A stretch of DNA of 40,676 nucleotides from an uncultured Oscillospiraceae bacterium (lineage in GTDB: Bacteria > Bacillota > Clostridia > Oscillospirales > Acutalibacteraceae). Under the pieces are notes generated by a model, which did not search any database, was not told the origin of the DNA, and was given only the letters and a program-made list of their open reading frames with translations. How positions within the stretch are numbered: position 1 is the stretch's first letter; each line of letters begins with the position of its first letter. The stretch lies in NCBI GenBank assembly GCA_900543555.1, contig UQRL01000023.1, forward strand, positions 1 to 40,676, in the 5' to 3' direction. Position numbers and translations under genes: made by a program. Of this stretch, positions 33,181 through 39,449 are shown in pieces.

Positions 33181-34449
33181 ATGATCCCAAAGATCCTTTT
33201 GCAAAAGGCGCAGGAGCTGGAGGAAAGGGCCCGTAGAGCATTCCCGGACCTGGCGCCTCTGGCCAAGCAGTGCTTTTTGAACACCATCGAGACCACCGTA
33301 ACCCAGCTGGAGGACGGCAGCTATTTTGTCATCACCGGGGACATCCCCGCCATGTGGCTGCGGGACAGCGCCGCCCAGCTTCGGCCCTATGTGAAGTATG
33401 CCAAGGAAGACAAGGACTTACAGGCCATCCTGAAGAGCGTCCTTCAGAAGTATGCGTTTTATGTGAACTTAGACCCCTATTCCAACGCCTTCAACCGGGC
33501 GCCCCAGCAGGGGTTCAGCGAACACGACTTCAGCAATTTCCAAAGCGGTTGGATCTGGGAGCGGAAATATGAGGTGGACTCCCTCTGCGCGCCCCTGTAC
33601 CTGGCCCATCAATACTATGAAGCCACTGGGGACGCCTCCATCTTCACCGAGGAGTTCCGGCTGATGGTGCAGGCCATTGTGGACACCTTCACCACCGAGC
33701 AGCGCCACGACCGTTCGCCCTACTGGTTCATCCGGGAGAACTGCCCTAAAAGCGACACCTTGCCCATGGGCGGCCACGGGCGGCCGGTCAACACCACGGG
33801 CATGACCTGGTCCGGCTTCCGCCCCTCGGACGACGCCTGCAAGTTCGGGTATCTGATCCCCTCCAACATGATGGCGGTGGTGGCCCTGGGTTACGCCGTA
33901 GAGCTGCTCCAGGCCGGGTATGCGGACAAGGTGCTGGAGGAGCGCTGCCGCAGCCTGGCGGAGGAGATCCGGGACGGCATCGAGACCTACGGCGTCTACG
34001 ACCACCCCAAGTACGGCAGGATCTACGCCTACGAGACCGACGGCTTTGGCAACTACAACCTGATGGACGACGCCAACTCCCCCAGCCTGCTGGCCATCCC
34101 CTATCTGGGCTACAAGCCCGCGGAGGACCCTATCTACCAGAACACCCGGCGGTTCGTCCTCTCAGAGGACAACCCCTATTACTTTGTGGGCAGGGCCGCC
34201 AAGGGCGTCGGCAGCCCCCACACGCCCCACCGGTACATTTGGCACATCGGGCTCATCATGCAGATCCTCACCAGCACCGACCCCGCCGAAAAGCGGGAGT
34301 GCCTGGAGGCCCTGGCCCGCACCCACGCCGGGACCGGCTTTATGCACGAGGGCTTCGACGCCGATGACCCCACAAAATTCACCCGGCCCTGGTTCGCCTG
34401 GGCCAACACGCTGTTTGCCCAAATGCTGGAACAGGAGGTTTCCCTATGA
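33181..34449 (+). CDS. GH125 exo-alpha-1,6-mannosidase
   Basis: A 422-residue protein of the family once called DUF1237, now glycoside hydrolase 125, whose members remove alpha-1,6-linked mannose with inversion. The family stretch ITGDIPAMWLRDSAAQ is at about residues 54-70. The catalytic acid is expected in GMTWSGFRPSDD and the base in MHEGF. No signal peptide is seen, so it should act in the cytoplasm on imported mannosides, for example from N-glycans or mannan. The ATG at 33181 has GAGAGGAGA upstream. It overlaps the next gene by four bases. Confidence 0.92.
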   Translation: MIPKILLQKAQELEERARRAFPDLAPLAKQCFLNTIETTVTQLEDGSYFVITGDIPAMWLRDSAAQLRPYVKYAKEDKDLQAILKSVLQKYAFYVNLDPYSNAFNRAPQQGFSEHDFSNFQSGWIWERKYEVDSLCAPLYLAHQYYEATGDASIFTEEFRLMVQAIVDTFTTEQRHDRSPYWFIRENCPKSDTLPMGGHGRPVNTTGMTWSGFRPSDDACKFGYLIPSNMMAVVALGYAVELLQAGYADKVLEERCRSLAEEIRDGIETYGVYDHPKYGRIYAYETDGFGNYNLMDDANSPSLLAIPYLGYKPAEDPIYQNTRRFVLSEDNPYYFVGRAAKGVGSPHTPHRYIWHIGLIMQILTSTDPAEKRECLEALARTHAGTGFMHEGFDADDPTKFTRPWFAWANTLFAQMLEQEVSL

Positions 34450-35057
34450 TGACCCCGGAAGAGCGCATGGAGAGCGGCAAGCTCTACGACTGCACCGATG
34501 AACGGCTCCAGGCCCAGCAGCGGGCCCTCAACGAGCTGGTGTACGACTACAATATGACCCGCCCCTCCCAGATGGAGCGGCGCCAGGAGCTGCTGCGGAA
34601 GATCTTCGCCGACATGGGCGAGGGCTGCTATATCGAGCCGCCCCTGCGGGCCAACTGGGGCAGCCACACCCACCTGGGGAACTTTGTCTACGCCAACTTC
34701 AACCTGACCCTGGTGGACGACACCCACGTGTACATCGGCGACCATGTGATGTTCGGCCCCAATGTGACCATCTCCGCGGCAGGGCACCCCATCGAGCCGG
34801 AACTGCGGGAGAAGGGCTTTCAGTACAATTTCCCCATCCGCATTGAGGACAATGTGTGGGTGGGCGCGGGAGCGGTCATCCTGCCGGGAGTGACCATTGG
34901 GAAGAACTCGGTCATCGGCGCGGGCAGCGTGGTGACCAAGGACATCCCGGCGGGCGTGGTGGCCCTGGGCGTGCCCTGCCGGGTGCTGCGGGAGATCGGC
35001 GATCACGACCGGGAATATTACTTTCGGGAGTGCCGCATTGAGGACGGGCTGAAATAA
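34446..35057 (+). CDS. Sugar O-acetyltransferase (maltose/galactoside acetyltransferase family)
   Basis: A 203-residue left-handed beta-helix (hexapeptide-repeat) acetyltransferase of the LacA/Maa family, using acetyl-CoA to acetylate free sugars. An N-terminal helical domain (MTPEERMESGKLYDC) is followed by repeats such as VWVGAGAVILPGVTIG, and the catalytic histidine is in SAAGHPI at about 116. The ATG overlaps the GH125 stop (ATGA) and has AGGAGG seven bases upstream, so the two are coupled. It may detoxify excess intracellular sugar from the mannosidase; the real acceptor is unknown. Confidence 0.93.
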   Translation: MMTPEERMESGKLYDCTDERLQAQQRALNELVYDYNMTRPSQMERRQELLRKIFADMGEGCYIEPPLRANWGSHTHLGNFVYANFNLTLVDDTHVYIGDHVMFGPNVTISAAGHPIEPELREKGFQYNFPIRIEDNVWVGAGAVILPGVTIGKNSVIGAGSVVTKDIPAGVVALGVPCRVLREIGDHDREYYFRECRIEDGLK

Positions 35058-35071
35058 CAGGAGGTGCCAGC

Positions 35072-36037
35072 ATGAAAGACCAGATCCTTTTGCCAGAGGC
35101 CGGCTATTACAAGGCCAACCTGCACTGCCACACCACCCTCTCCGACGGGGAGTTCACCCCGGAGCAGATCAAGGCTGCCTACCAGGAGCAGGGCTATTCC
35201 ATCGTGGCCTTCACGGACCACCGGCGCTATGAAAACCACACCCAGCTCAACGACGAGGGCTTTCTGGCCCTGGCGGCCCTGGAGGTGGACTTGACAGAGG
35301 AGCCCGCGCCCGGCCGGGACTGGCCGGTGCGCAAGTGCTATCATTTAAACCTGCTTGACACGGACCCCAGCGTCCACGCCGCCGAGAAGCAGGCCTCTCC
35401 CCTGCCCGCCTGCGCCTACGGGGACTTGGAGGACCTCAACCGCTACATCCAGGAGATGAACGACCTGGGCTTTCTGGTGTGCTACAACCACCCCTACTGG
35501 TCCCTGCAGGACTGGCGGGATTACAGCGGCCTGAAGGGCCTGTTCGCCATGGAGATCTACAACCACGGCTGCGAGCACGACGGTCTGTACGGCTTCAATC
35601 CCCAGGTTTATGACGAGATGCTCCGCTGCGGCCAGCGGCCGTTTGCCCTGGCCACCGATGACAACCACGACCGCCTGCCCCTGGGCCATCCCCTCAACGA
35701 CTCCTTCGGCGGGTTTGTGCAGATCGCCGCCCGGGAGCTCAGCTACCCCGCCGTGATCGAGGCCCTGCGGGCCGGCCGGTTCTACTGGTCCCAGGGCCCC
35801 CAGCTGAAGGGCCTCTCCATTGAGAACGGGATGCTGCAGGTAAAGACCTCCCCTGTAGAGAAAATCTTCGTCACCGTGGAGGGGCGGGACTCCTACAAGG
35901 CGGTGGTCTCCCCCGGAGAGACCCTGACCCAGGCCCAGTTCCCCCTTTCGGGGACAGAGGGCTGGTTCCGCGTTCAGGTGCGGGACAGCCGGGGCCTGTT
36001 CGCCGGGACCAACGCCTACTTTATGGACAGCCTGTGA
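35072..36037 (+). CDS. PHP-domain phosphoesterase family protein
   Basis: A 321-residue protein with a PHP metal-dependent phosphoesterase domain. The metal ligands appear as HCHTTLSDG (about 17-25), AFTDHRR (about 50), the Glu in AALEVD, CYNHP and ATDDNHD. The last 70 residues look like a small beta-rich domain (VTVEGRDSYKAVVSPGE). The substrate is unknown; its place as third gene after GH125 and the acetyltransferase suggests a role with phosphorylated sugars or a related glycan. The ATG at 35072 has AGGAGG upstream, 14 nt after the previous stop. Confidence 0.87.
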   Translation: MKDQILLPEAGYYKANLHCHTTLSDGEFTPEQIKAAYQEQGYSIVAFTDHRRYENHTQLNDEGFLALAALEVDLTEEPAPGRDWPVRKCYHLNLLDTDPSVHAAEKQASPLPACAYGDLEDLNRYIQEMNDLGFLVCYNHPYWSLQDWRDYSGLKGLFAMEIYNHGCEHDGLYGFNPQVYDEMLRCGQRPFALATDDNHDRLPLGHPLNDSFGGFVQIAARELSYPAVIEALRAGRFYWSQGPQLKGLSIENGMLQVKTSPVEKIFVTVEGRDSYKAVVSPGETLTQAQFPLSGTEGWFRVQVRDSRGLFAGTNAYFMDSL

Positions 36038-36057
36038 CCCCTTACAACCGGCAGAGC

Positions 36058-36094
36058 GAGAGCCGCCCAGACCTCTCTGGACGGCTCTCTTTTT
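36058..36094 (+). terminator. Terminator between convergent transcripts
   Basis: The stem GAGAGCCG-C-CCAGA / TCTGG-A-CGGCTCTC (36058-36071, 36076-36089) with a CCTC loop and one internal mismatch, then TTTTT. It ends the GH125 operon, and its T-run overlaps the stop codon of the MerR gene on the other strand. Confidence 0.85.
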
Positions 36095-36824
36095 ATGCCT
36101 CTTGGCCGCAGAAAAGGCGGATGGCCTCCCGGACGAAGGCGGCCGTGCCCGCCCCGCCTGCCCGGTCAATGCTGGCGGTAAATTCTTGGCTGGCATACAG
36201 CTCTCCCAGCTGAGAGAGGACCTGGTCCGTGCAGCGGTAGAAATGGGCCGTGATGTAGTCCTGCAAGGCCTTGACCTGCCGCTGTGCCTCTGGGGAGGCT
36301 GGCCCTTGGGACCGAAGGGCGCCGAACCCCGCGAAGAGGTCCATCAGCCCCGCGGCGGCTTCCTGCTCCTGTTCCCGGCTCCTGCCTTGGGAGCGCTCCT
36401 CAAATTCCGCAAATTCCGGTGTGCGGCCCCATTGCTTTCGGGCCCTTTCCCGGTAAGCGTCGATCTGCGAGGTGTCAAAGGTGGAAAATTCCATGGGTAT
36501 CACTCCTGTCTTCTGGATCTCACGGGCCAAGGACAGGATGCCTTCCAAGCGCTCCTTCTGAAGCTCTAGCAGGGCGATCTGCTGTTCCAGGGCTTTTTCC
36601 CGGTCAAAACCAGGGCTGTCTAGAATGGCCCCGATCTCCTTTAGGGGAAAGCCCAGCTCCCGGAACAGCAGGATCTGCTGGAGCCGTTCCAGGGAACCCT
36701 GGTCGTACAGCCGGTAGCCTGCCTGGGTGCGGCAGGCAGGGCACAACAGGCCGATCCGGTCGTAATATTGCAGGGTGCGCACGCTCACTCCGGTCAGCCG
36801 GCTCACTTCCTTCACAGTCCTCAT
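36093..36824 (-). CDS. MerR-family regulator with TipAS-like C-terminus
   Basis: A 243-residue transcription factor. The N-terminal winged helix (VKEVSRLTGVSVRTLQYYDRIGLL) and dimer helix are typical MerR. The C-terminal half (about 110-243) resembles the TipAS antibiotic-binding domain (KQWGRTPEFAEFEERS), which in TipA/Mta proteins binds thiopeptides or other drugs; the match is diverged. MerR factors activate promoters with over-long spacers, and a 19-bp-spacer promoter sits directly upstream, suggesting autoregulation. The ATG at 36824 has GGAAGGAGG nine bases upstream. Confidence 0.9.
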   Translation of the reverse strand: MRTVKEVSRLTGVSVRTLQYYDRIGLLCPACRTQAGYRLYDQGSLERLQQILLFRELGFPLKEIGAILDSPGFDREKALEQQIALLELQKERLEGILSLAREIQKTGVIPMEFSTFDTSQIDAYRERARKQWGRTPEFAEFEERSQGRSREQEQEAAAGLMDLFAGFGALRSQGPASPEAQRQVKALQDYITAHFYRCTDQVLSQLGELYASQEFTASIDRAGGAGTAAFVREAIRLFCGQEA

Positions 36825-36852
36825 GTTCCCATCCTCCTTCCGTGATGAGAAC

Positions 36853-36883
36853 AGGATACACCATGACCCAGCGTCAGAGTCAA
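36853..36883 (-). promoter_or_regulatory. MerR-type promoter with 19-bp spacer
   Basis: On minus, TTGACT (36878-36883) and TATCCT (36853-36858) are separated by 19 bp. A partial dyad (TGACTCTGACGCTGGGTCA, 36864-36882) overlaps the -35 end. This geometry is diagnostic of MerR-family target promoters and points to autoregulation of the gene at 36093-36824. Confidence 0.75.
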
Positions 36884-36893
36884 GGGTCTTTTC

Positions 36894-36922
36894 AAAAAAT
36901 CTTCCGGCTCTTCACACCCGGA
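36894..36922 (-). terminator. Possible weak terminator after nitroreductase gene
   Basis: On minus, a 5-bp stem TCCGG/CCGGA (36918-36922, 36903-36907) with a 10-nt loop is followed by AGATTTTTT. It overlaps the last codons of the nitroreductase gene. The stem is short, so read-through into the MerR gene is possible. Confidence 0.35.
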
Positions 36923-37499
36923 GGACCCGCCCCTCCTTTCGGGGCTTGGGGGCGGGATGGGGGTCTCCTTCCCGGGGGTAGCCCAACAGCAGCTGCATCA
37001 CCGCGTAGTAGTCCGGGCGGATGGCCCACTTCTGCAAAACTTGCTGCCCGGCGTCCCCCGCAAAGGCGGTCCACCCCTGGCCGATGTAGCAGGAGCCCAC
37101 CCCCAGCGCGTCCGCGGCCAGCATCATGTTCTCCGCCGCCACGGCGCAGTCCTCCGGGGTGAAGAGAAAGCCCTTGGGCCCAAACAGGGTGATGACTGTG
37201 GGCGCGCCGTAAAAGGCGTCGGTGAGGCGGGGGTCGTCGGCAATGCTGGGCTGCTCTTTGGAGACATACTGGCCGCCCTTGGCCATGCGGGGCTGGGAGT
37301 GGGCCCTCTTATTTTTCCCCAGCAGCAGATTCAGCTCCCGGTTCTGGCAGACCACGAACAACGGCCGCTGCCCGCCGCCCGCGCTGGGCGCGTAGAGCCC
37401 GGCTTCCAGAATCTGCGCCAGGACCCCCTCTTCCACCTGCCGGGTGTCAAACCGGCGGATGGCCCGGCGGTGCAGGATCGCTTCCATCACGGTCCTCAT
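36912..37499 (-). CDS. Nitroreductase-family flavoprotein, peptide-cluster associated
   Basis: A 195-residue FMN-dependent nitroreductase-fold protein. Family features are HRRAIRRFDTRQV at the start, LYAPSAGGGQRP, and the C-terminal LLLGYPREGDPHPAP. Relatives reduce nitro or quinone compounds, and some (SagB-like) oxidise RiPP azolines. The start is the ATG at 37499, one base after the stop of the radical SAM gene, with GGAGGTGG upstream; the longer frame runs back into that gene. Tight coupling to the radical SAM gene suggests it acts on the same peptide or on its redox cofactor. Confidence 0.85.
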   Translation of the reverse strand: MRTVMEAILHRRAIRRFDTRQVEEGVLAQILEAGLYAPSAGGGQRPLFVVCQNRELNLLLGKNKRAHSQPRMAKGGQYVSKEQPSIADDPRLTDAFYGAPTVITLFGPKGFLFTPEDCAVAAENMMLAADALGVGSCYIGQGWTAFAGDAGQQVLQKWAIRPDYYAVMQLLLGYPREGDPHPAPKPRKEGRVLRV

Positions 37500-37500
37500 A

Positions 37501-38535
37501 TCAGACCACCTCCTTCCAGCACTGGGGATCGGCGGCGTAGAAATCGCCATCCTTGCCGCTGGCCACCGCTGGGCAGCCCCGGCAGAAGGCCAGCAGTTCG
37601 CACTTGGAACATTTTTCAAACTTCGAGTACTCCCGGTAGGCCTCCATCTGGCAGACCCACACGTCCGCCAGCCGGTCCTCCAGTGCGTTGCCCACCCTGC
37701 TGTTCTGCACCCGGCGGCAGGCGTAAATGTCGCCGGTGGGGAGAATGGTCAAGTGGCAGTTGCCGCAGTTGCAGCCGCCGTAGATCATTCCCTCTTCCAC
37801 CGTCTCCGGGATTTTGAACGCGCCGGTCTCGTATTCGTACAGCGTCCAGAGGGGATCTTTCTTGTTAAAGTAAGTCTGGCAGCCCGCCGCCTCATACGCC
37901 TTGAACTTTTTGTCGCAGTCCGCCAACAGCTGGCGGTAGCGCTGGGGCGCGACACCCACATCCTTCTCCTCGCTGGTGGGGCAGTAGCGGGCAAAGGCAA
38001 AGACATCGGCCCCGGCCTGCACCACCGCGTCGATGATCTCCGGCACCTGCCCGATGTTTGTGCCTGAAACGGTGGTCATCACCACGCTGCGGATGCCCGC
38101 CTGGTTGATGCAGCCGATCTTCTCCAGGGTGATGTCAAAGCTGCCCGGCCTGCGGAACCAGTCGTGGGTTTGACGCATCCCGTCCAGGGAAAGCTGGTAT
38201 TTTTCGCAGCCGTATTCTTTCAGCCTGCGGCAGACCTCGTCGTTCAGGTGGAAAGGGTTGCCCAGGATGGTAAAGGGAACGCCATGCTCTTTCATAAGGG
38301 ACAGCAGCTTCCAGAAATCGGGATGCAGGATGGGGTCGCCGCCGGTGATGTAGAAGTAGGGCAGCCGGTCATACACCCGGCAGAAATCCAGGCAGTTGAA
38401 AAAGGTGTCGCTCATCTGCTCCCAGGTCATGGAATCCAGGTGTTTGCAGGTGTCTTCAGAGAAGATGTAGCAGTGCTTGCAGCGCTGGTCACATGCATCG
38501 GTGATGTGCCATTGAAAGGAAAAATACTGTTTCAT
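37501..38535 (-). CDS. Radical SAM/SPASM peptide-modifying enzyme (ACGX-type)
   Basis: A 344-residue radical SAM enzyme. The SAM-cluster motif C-x3-C-x2-C is C15, C19, C22 in DACDQRCKHCY, and the SAM-binding glycines are in YITGGDP. The C-terminal third is a SPASM-type domain holding auxiliary clusters: CNCGNCHL, then TGDIYACRR, CSKCELLAFCRGC and a last Cys in DPQCW. SPASM enzymes commonly modify ribosomal peptides. The gene lies 106 nt after a Cys-Gly repeat peptide gene and directly before a nitroreductase gene. I recall this combination being named the 'ACGX system' in protein-family databases; the product is unknown. The ATG at 38535 has GCGAGG upstream. Confidence 0.9.
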   Translation of the reverse strand: MKQYFSFQWHITDACDQRCKHCYIFSEDTCKHLDSMTWEQMSDTFFNCLDFCRVYDRLPYFYITGGDPILHPDFWKLLSLMKEHGVPFTILGNPFHLNDEVCRRLKEYGCEKYQLSLDGMRQTHDWFRRPGSFDITLEKIGCINQAGIRSVVMTTVSGTNIGQVPEIIDAVVQAGADVFAFARYCPTSEEKDVGVAPQRYRQLLADCDKKFKAYEAAGCQTYFNKKDPLWTLYEYETGAFKIPETVEEGMIYGGCNCGNCHLTILPTGDIYACRRVQNSRVGNALEDRLADVWVCQMEAYREYSKFEKCSKCELLAFCRGCPAVASGKDGDFYAADPQCWKEVV

Positions 38536-38591
38536 CGTCTTTGACCTCGCTTTATAGTAAATCGGATGGACCGAGTGAGATTTCGTGTGTC

Positions 38592-38615
38592 CCCGGCAGG
38601 CAGCTTCCCGCCGGG
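38592..38615 (-). promoter_or_regulatory. Hairpin between peptide and radical SAM genes
   Basis: A GC-rich stem (CCCGGCAGG at 38592-38600 against CCCGCCGGG at 38607-38615, one mismatch) with a 6-nt loop in the 106-nt gap. No T-run follows, so it is more likely an mRNA stabiliser or partial attenuator that would favour peptide over enzyme synthesis. Confidence 0.5.
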
Positions 38616-38641
38616 AACGGGTGTGATGGGGATAGAACAGA

Positions 38642-38836
38642 TTACTTATCGTCAGCGCCGCAGGCAGAGCCGCAAGCGGTGGGCTTTTCCTCCGGCTTGT
38701 CCCCGGCCCCGCAGGCAGTGCCGCAAGCGGCAGGTTTCTCTTCCGGCTTGTCCCCAGCGCCGCAGGCGGTGCCGCAAGCAGCGGCGGGAGCTGTATCGTC
38801 CTTCTTGTTCCATCCGAAGAGATTTGACAGTGCCAT
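38642..38836 (-). CDS. Cys-Gly repeat precursor peptide (ACGX-type RiPP)
   Basis: A 64-residue peptide with a short leader-like start (MALSNLFGWNKKDD) followed by two full copies and one partial copy of a 17-residue unit, ACGTACGAGDKPEEKPA. Six cysteines, each in Ala-Cys-Gly, fall at 21/25, 38/42 and 55/59, giving three C-x3-C pairs exactly 17 residues apart. No transmembrane helix or Sec signal is seen. GGAGG eight bases before the ATG and a good promoter show it is a real gene. Its repeat name and its radical SAM/SPASM neighbour fit the in-silico 'ACGX' family as I remember it; modification type and activity are unknown. Confidence 0.9.
   Translation of the reverse strand: MALSNLFGWNKKDDTAPAAACGTACGAGDKPEEKPAACGTACGAGDKPEEKPTACGSACGADDK
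38645..38779 (-). repeat. 51-bp coding tandem repeat in the peptide gene
   Basis: Units at 38729-38779, 38678-38728 and a partial 38645-38677 encode the 17-residue repeat. The copies differ at several third codon positions, so they are not a fresh duplication; the conserved residues are A, C, G and the DKPEEKP linker. Confidence 0.85.
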
Positions 38837-38889
38837 GATGTTGACCTCCCGTTTTGGATTCAGAGGGCTGTTTCGCTCTCTGTGCTTTC

Positions 38890-38918
38890 ATTATGGCAGG
38901 GACTTGGCCCCATCACAA
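38890..38918 (-). promoter_or_regulatory. Promoter of the peptide-radical SAM-nitroreductase operon
   Basis: On minus, TTGTGA (38913-38918), 17-bp spacer, CATAAT (38890-38895), about 54 nt before the peptide start codon. It faces away from the HxlR promoter. Confidence 0.75.
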
Positions 38919-38923
38919 GTACG

Positions 38924-38957
38924 CACCTTTTTATTACCGGGTCACCTTTTTGTAACC
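38924..38957. promoter_or_regulatory. Candidate HxlR operator, direct repeats
   Basis: Two 15-bp near-identical units, CACCTTTTTATTACC (38924-38938) and CACCTTTTTGTAACC (38943-38957), lie on a 19-bp period between the two divergent -35 boxes. The second unit abuts the HxlR -35 box. Binding by the adjacent HxlR protein is inference from position. Confidence 0.55.
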
Positions 38958-38959
38958 TC

Positions 38960-38988
38960 TTGCAAAGGGAAAATCCCCCCTTTATAAT
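38960..38988 (+). promoter_or_regulatory. Promoter of the hxlR-family gene
   Basis: TTGCAA (38960-38965), 17-bp spacer, perfect TATAAT (38983-38988), 27 nt before the ATG. Confidence 0.85.
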
Positions 38989-39015
38989 AGGGGGCAGTAG
39001 AAGGGAGCGGAATGA

Positions 39016-39384
39016 ATGCTGACAAAAGAGGAAATGCCCGCCTGTCCCGTGGCCACCACTGTGCAGCTGATTGGAAGCAAGTGGAAGCTGCTGATCCTGC
39101 GCAACCTGCTGGCGCGCCCCTGGCGATTCAACGAGCTGCGCAAAAGCCTGGAGGGCATCAGCCAAAAGGTGCTCACCGACAGCCTGCGCTCCATGGAGGA
39201 GGACGGCCTGGTCACCCGCACAGTGTATCCCGAAGTGCCGCCCCGGGTGGAATACTCCCTGAGCCCGCTGGGGGAATCCATGCGGCCCATCATCCAAGCC
39301 ATGGAGCAGTGGGGTGCCCAATATAAAGCTTCCAAGGCCCGGGAACAGCAGGGCCTTTCAGCAGAAAAGGAGCCGCCGGCTTAA
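39016..39384 (+). CDS. HxlR-family transcriptional regulator
   Basis: A 122-residue winged-helix regulator. The family pattern is clear: CPVATTVQLIGSKWKLLILRNLL, then RFNELRKSLEGISQKVLTDSLRSMEEDGLV. A single cysteine at position 10 just before the first helix (ACPV) matches the redox-sensing Cys of YodB/HypR-type members, which control nitroreductases and quinone reductases in Bacillus. It is divergent from an operon that contains a nitroreductase. The ATG at 39016 has GGGAG eight bases upstream; an ATG four bases earlier is out of frame. Confidence 0.92.
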   Translation: MLTKEEMPACPVATTVQLIGSKWKLLILRNLLARPWRFNELRKSLEGISQKVLTDSLRSMEEDGLVTRTVYPEVPPRVEYSLSPLGESMRPIIQAMEQWGAQYKASKAREQQGLSAEKEPPA

Positions 39385-39408
39385 AACTGCCGGCGGCTCC
39401 CGCTTTTT
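39369..39408 (+). terminator. Terminator overlapping the end of the hxlR-family gene
   Basis: A 12-bp perfect stem (GGAGCCGCCGGC at 39369-39380, complement at 39389-39400), loop TTAAAACT containing the stop codon, then CGCTTTTT. The upstream arm codes for the last residues. Confidence 0.87.
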
Positions 39409-39449
39409 ACATTCTATCCTGTTCACACTCTTCAAAGGCGCTGGGATTC

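Noticed and set aside
38164..38544. 126-codon plus-strand frame opposite the radical SAM gene
   Set aside because: Shadow frame without a ribosome site; the minus strand has the C-x3-C-x2-C motif.
38541..38987. 148-codon plus-strand frame across the peptide gene
   Set aside because: Its repeated sequence is just the reverse reading of the 51-bp coding repeat; the minus-strand peptide has promoter, ribosome site and a matching modifying enzyme.
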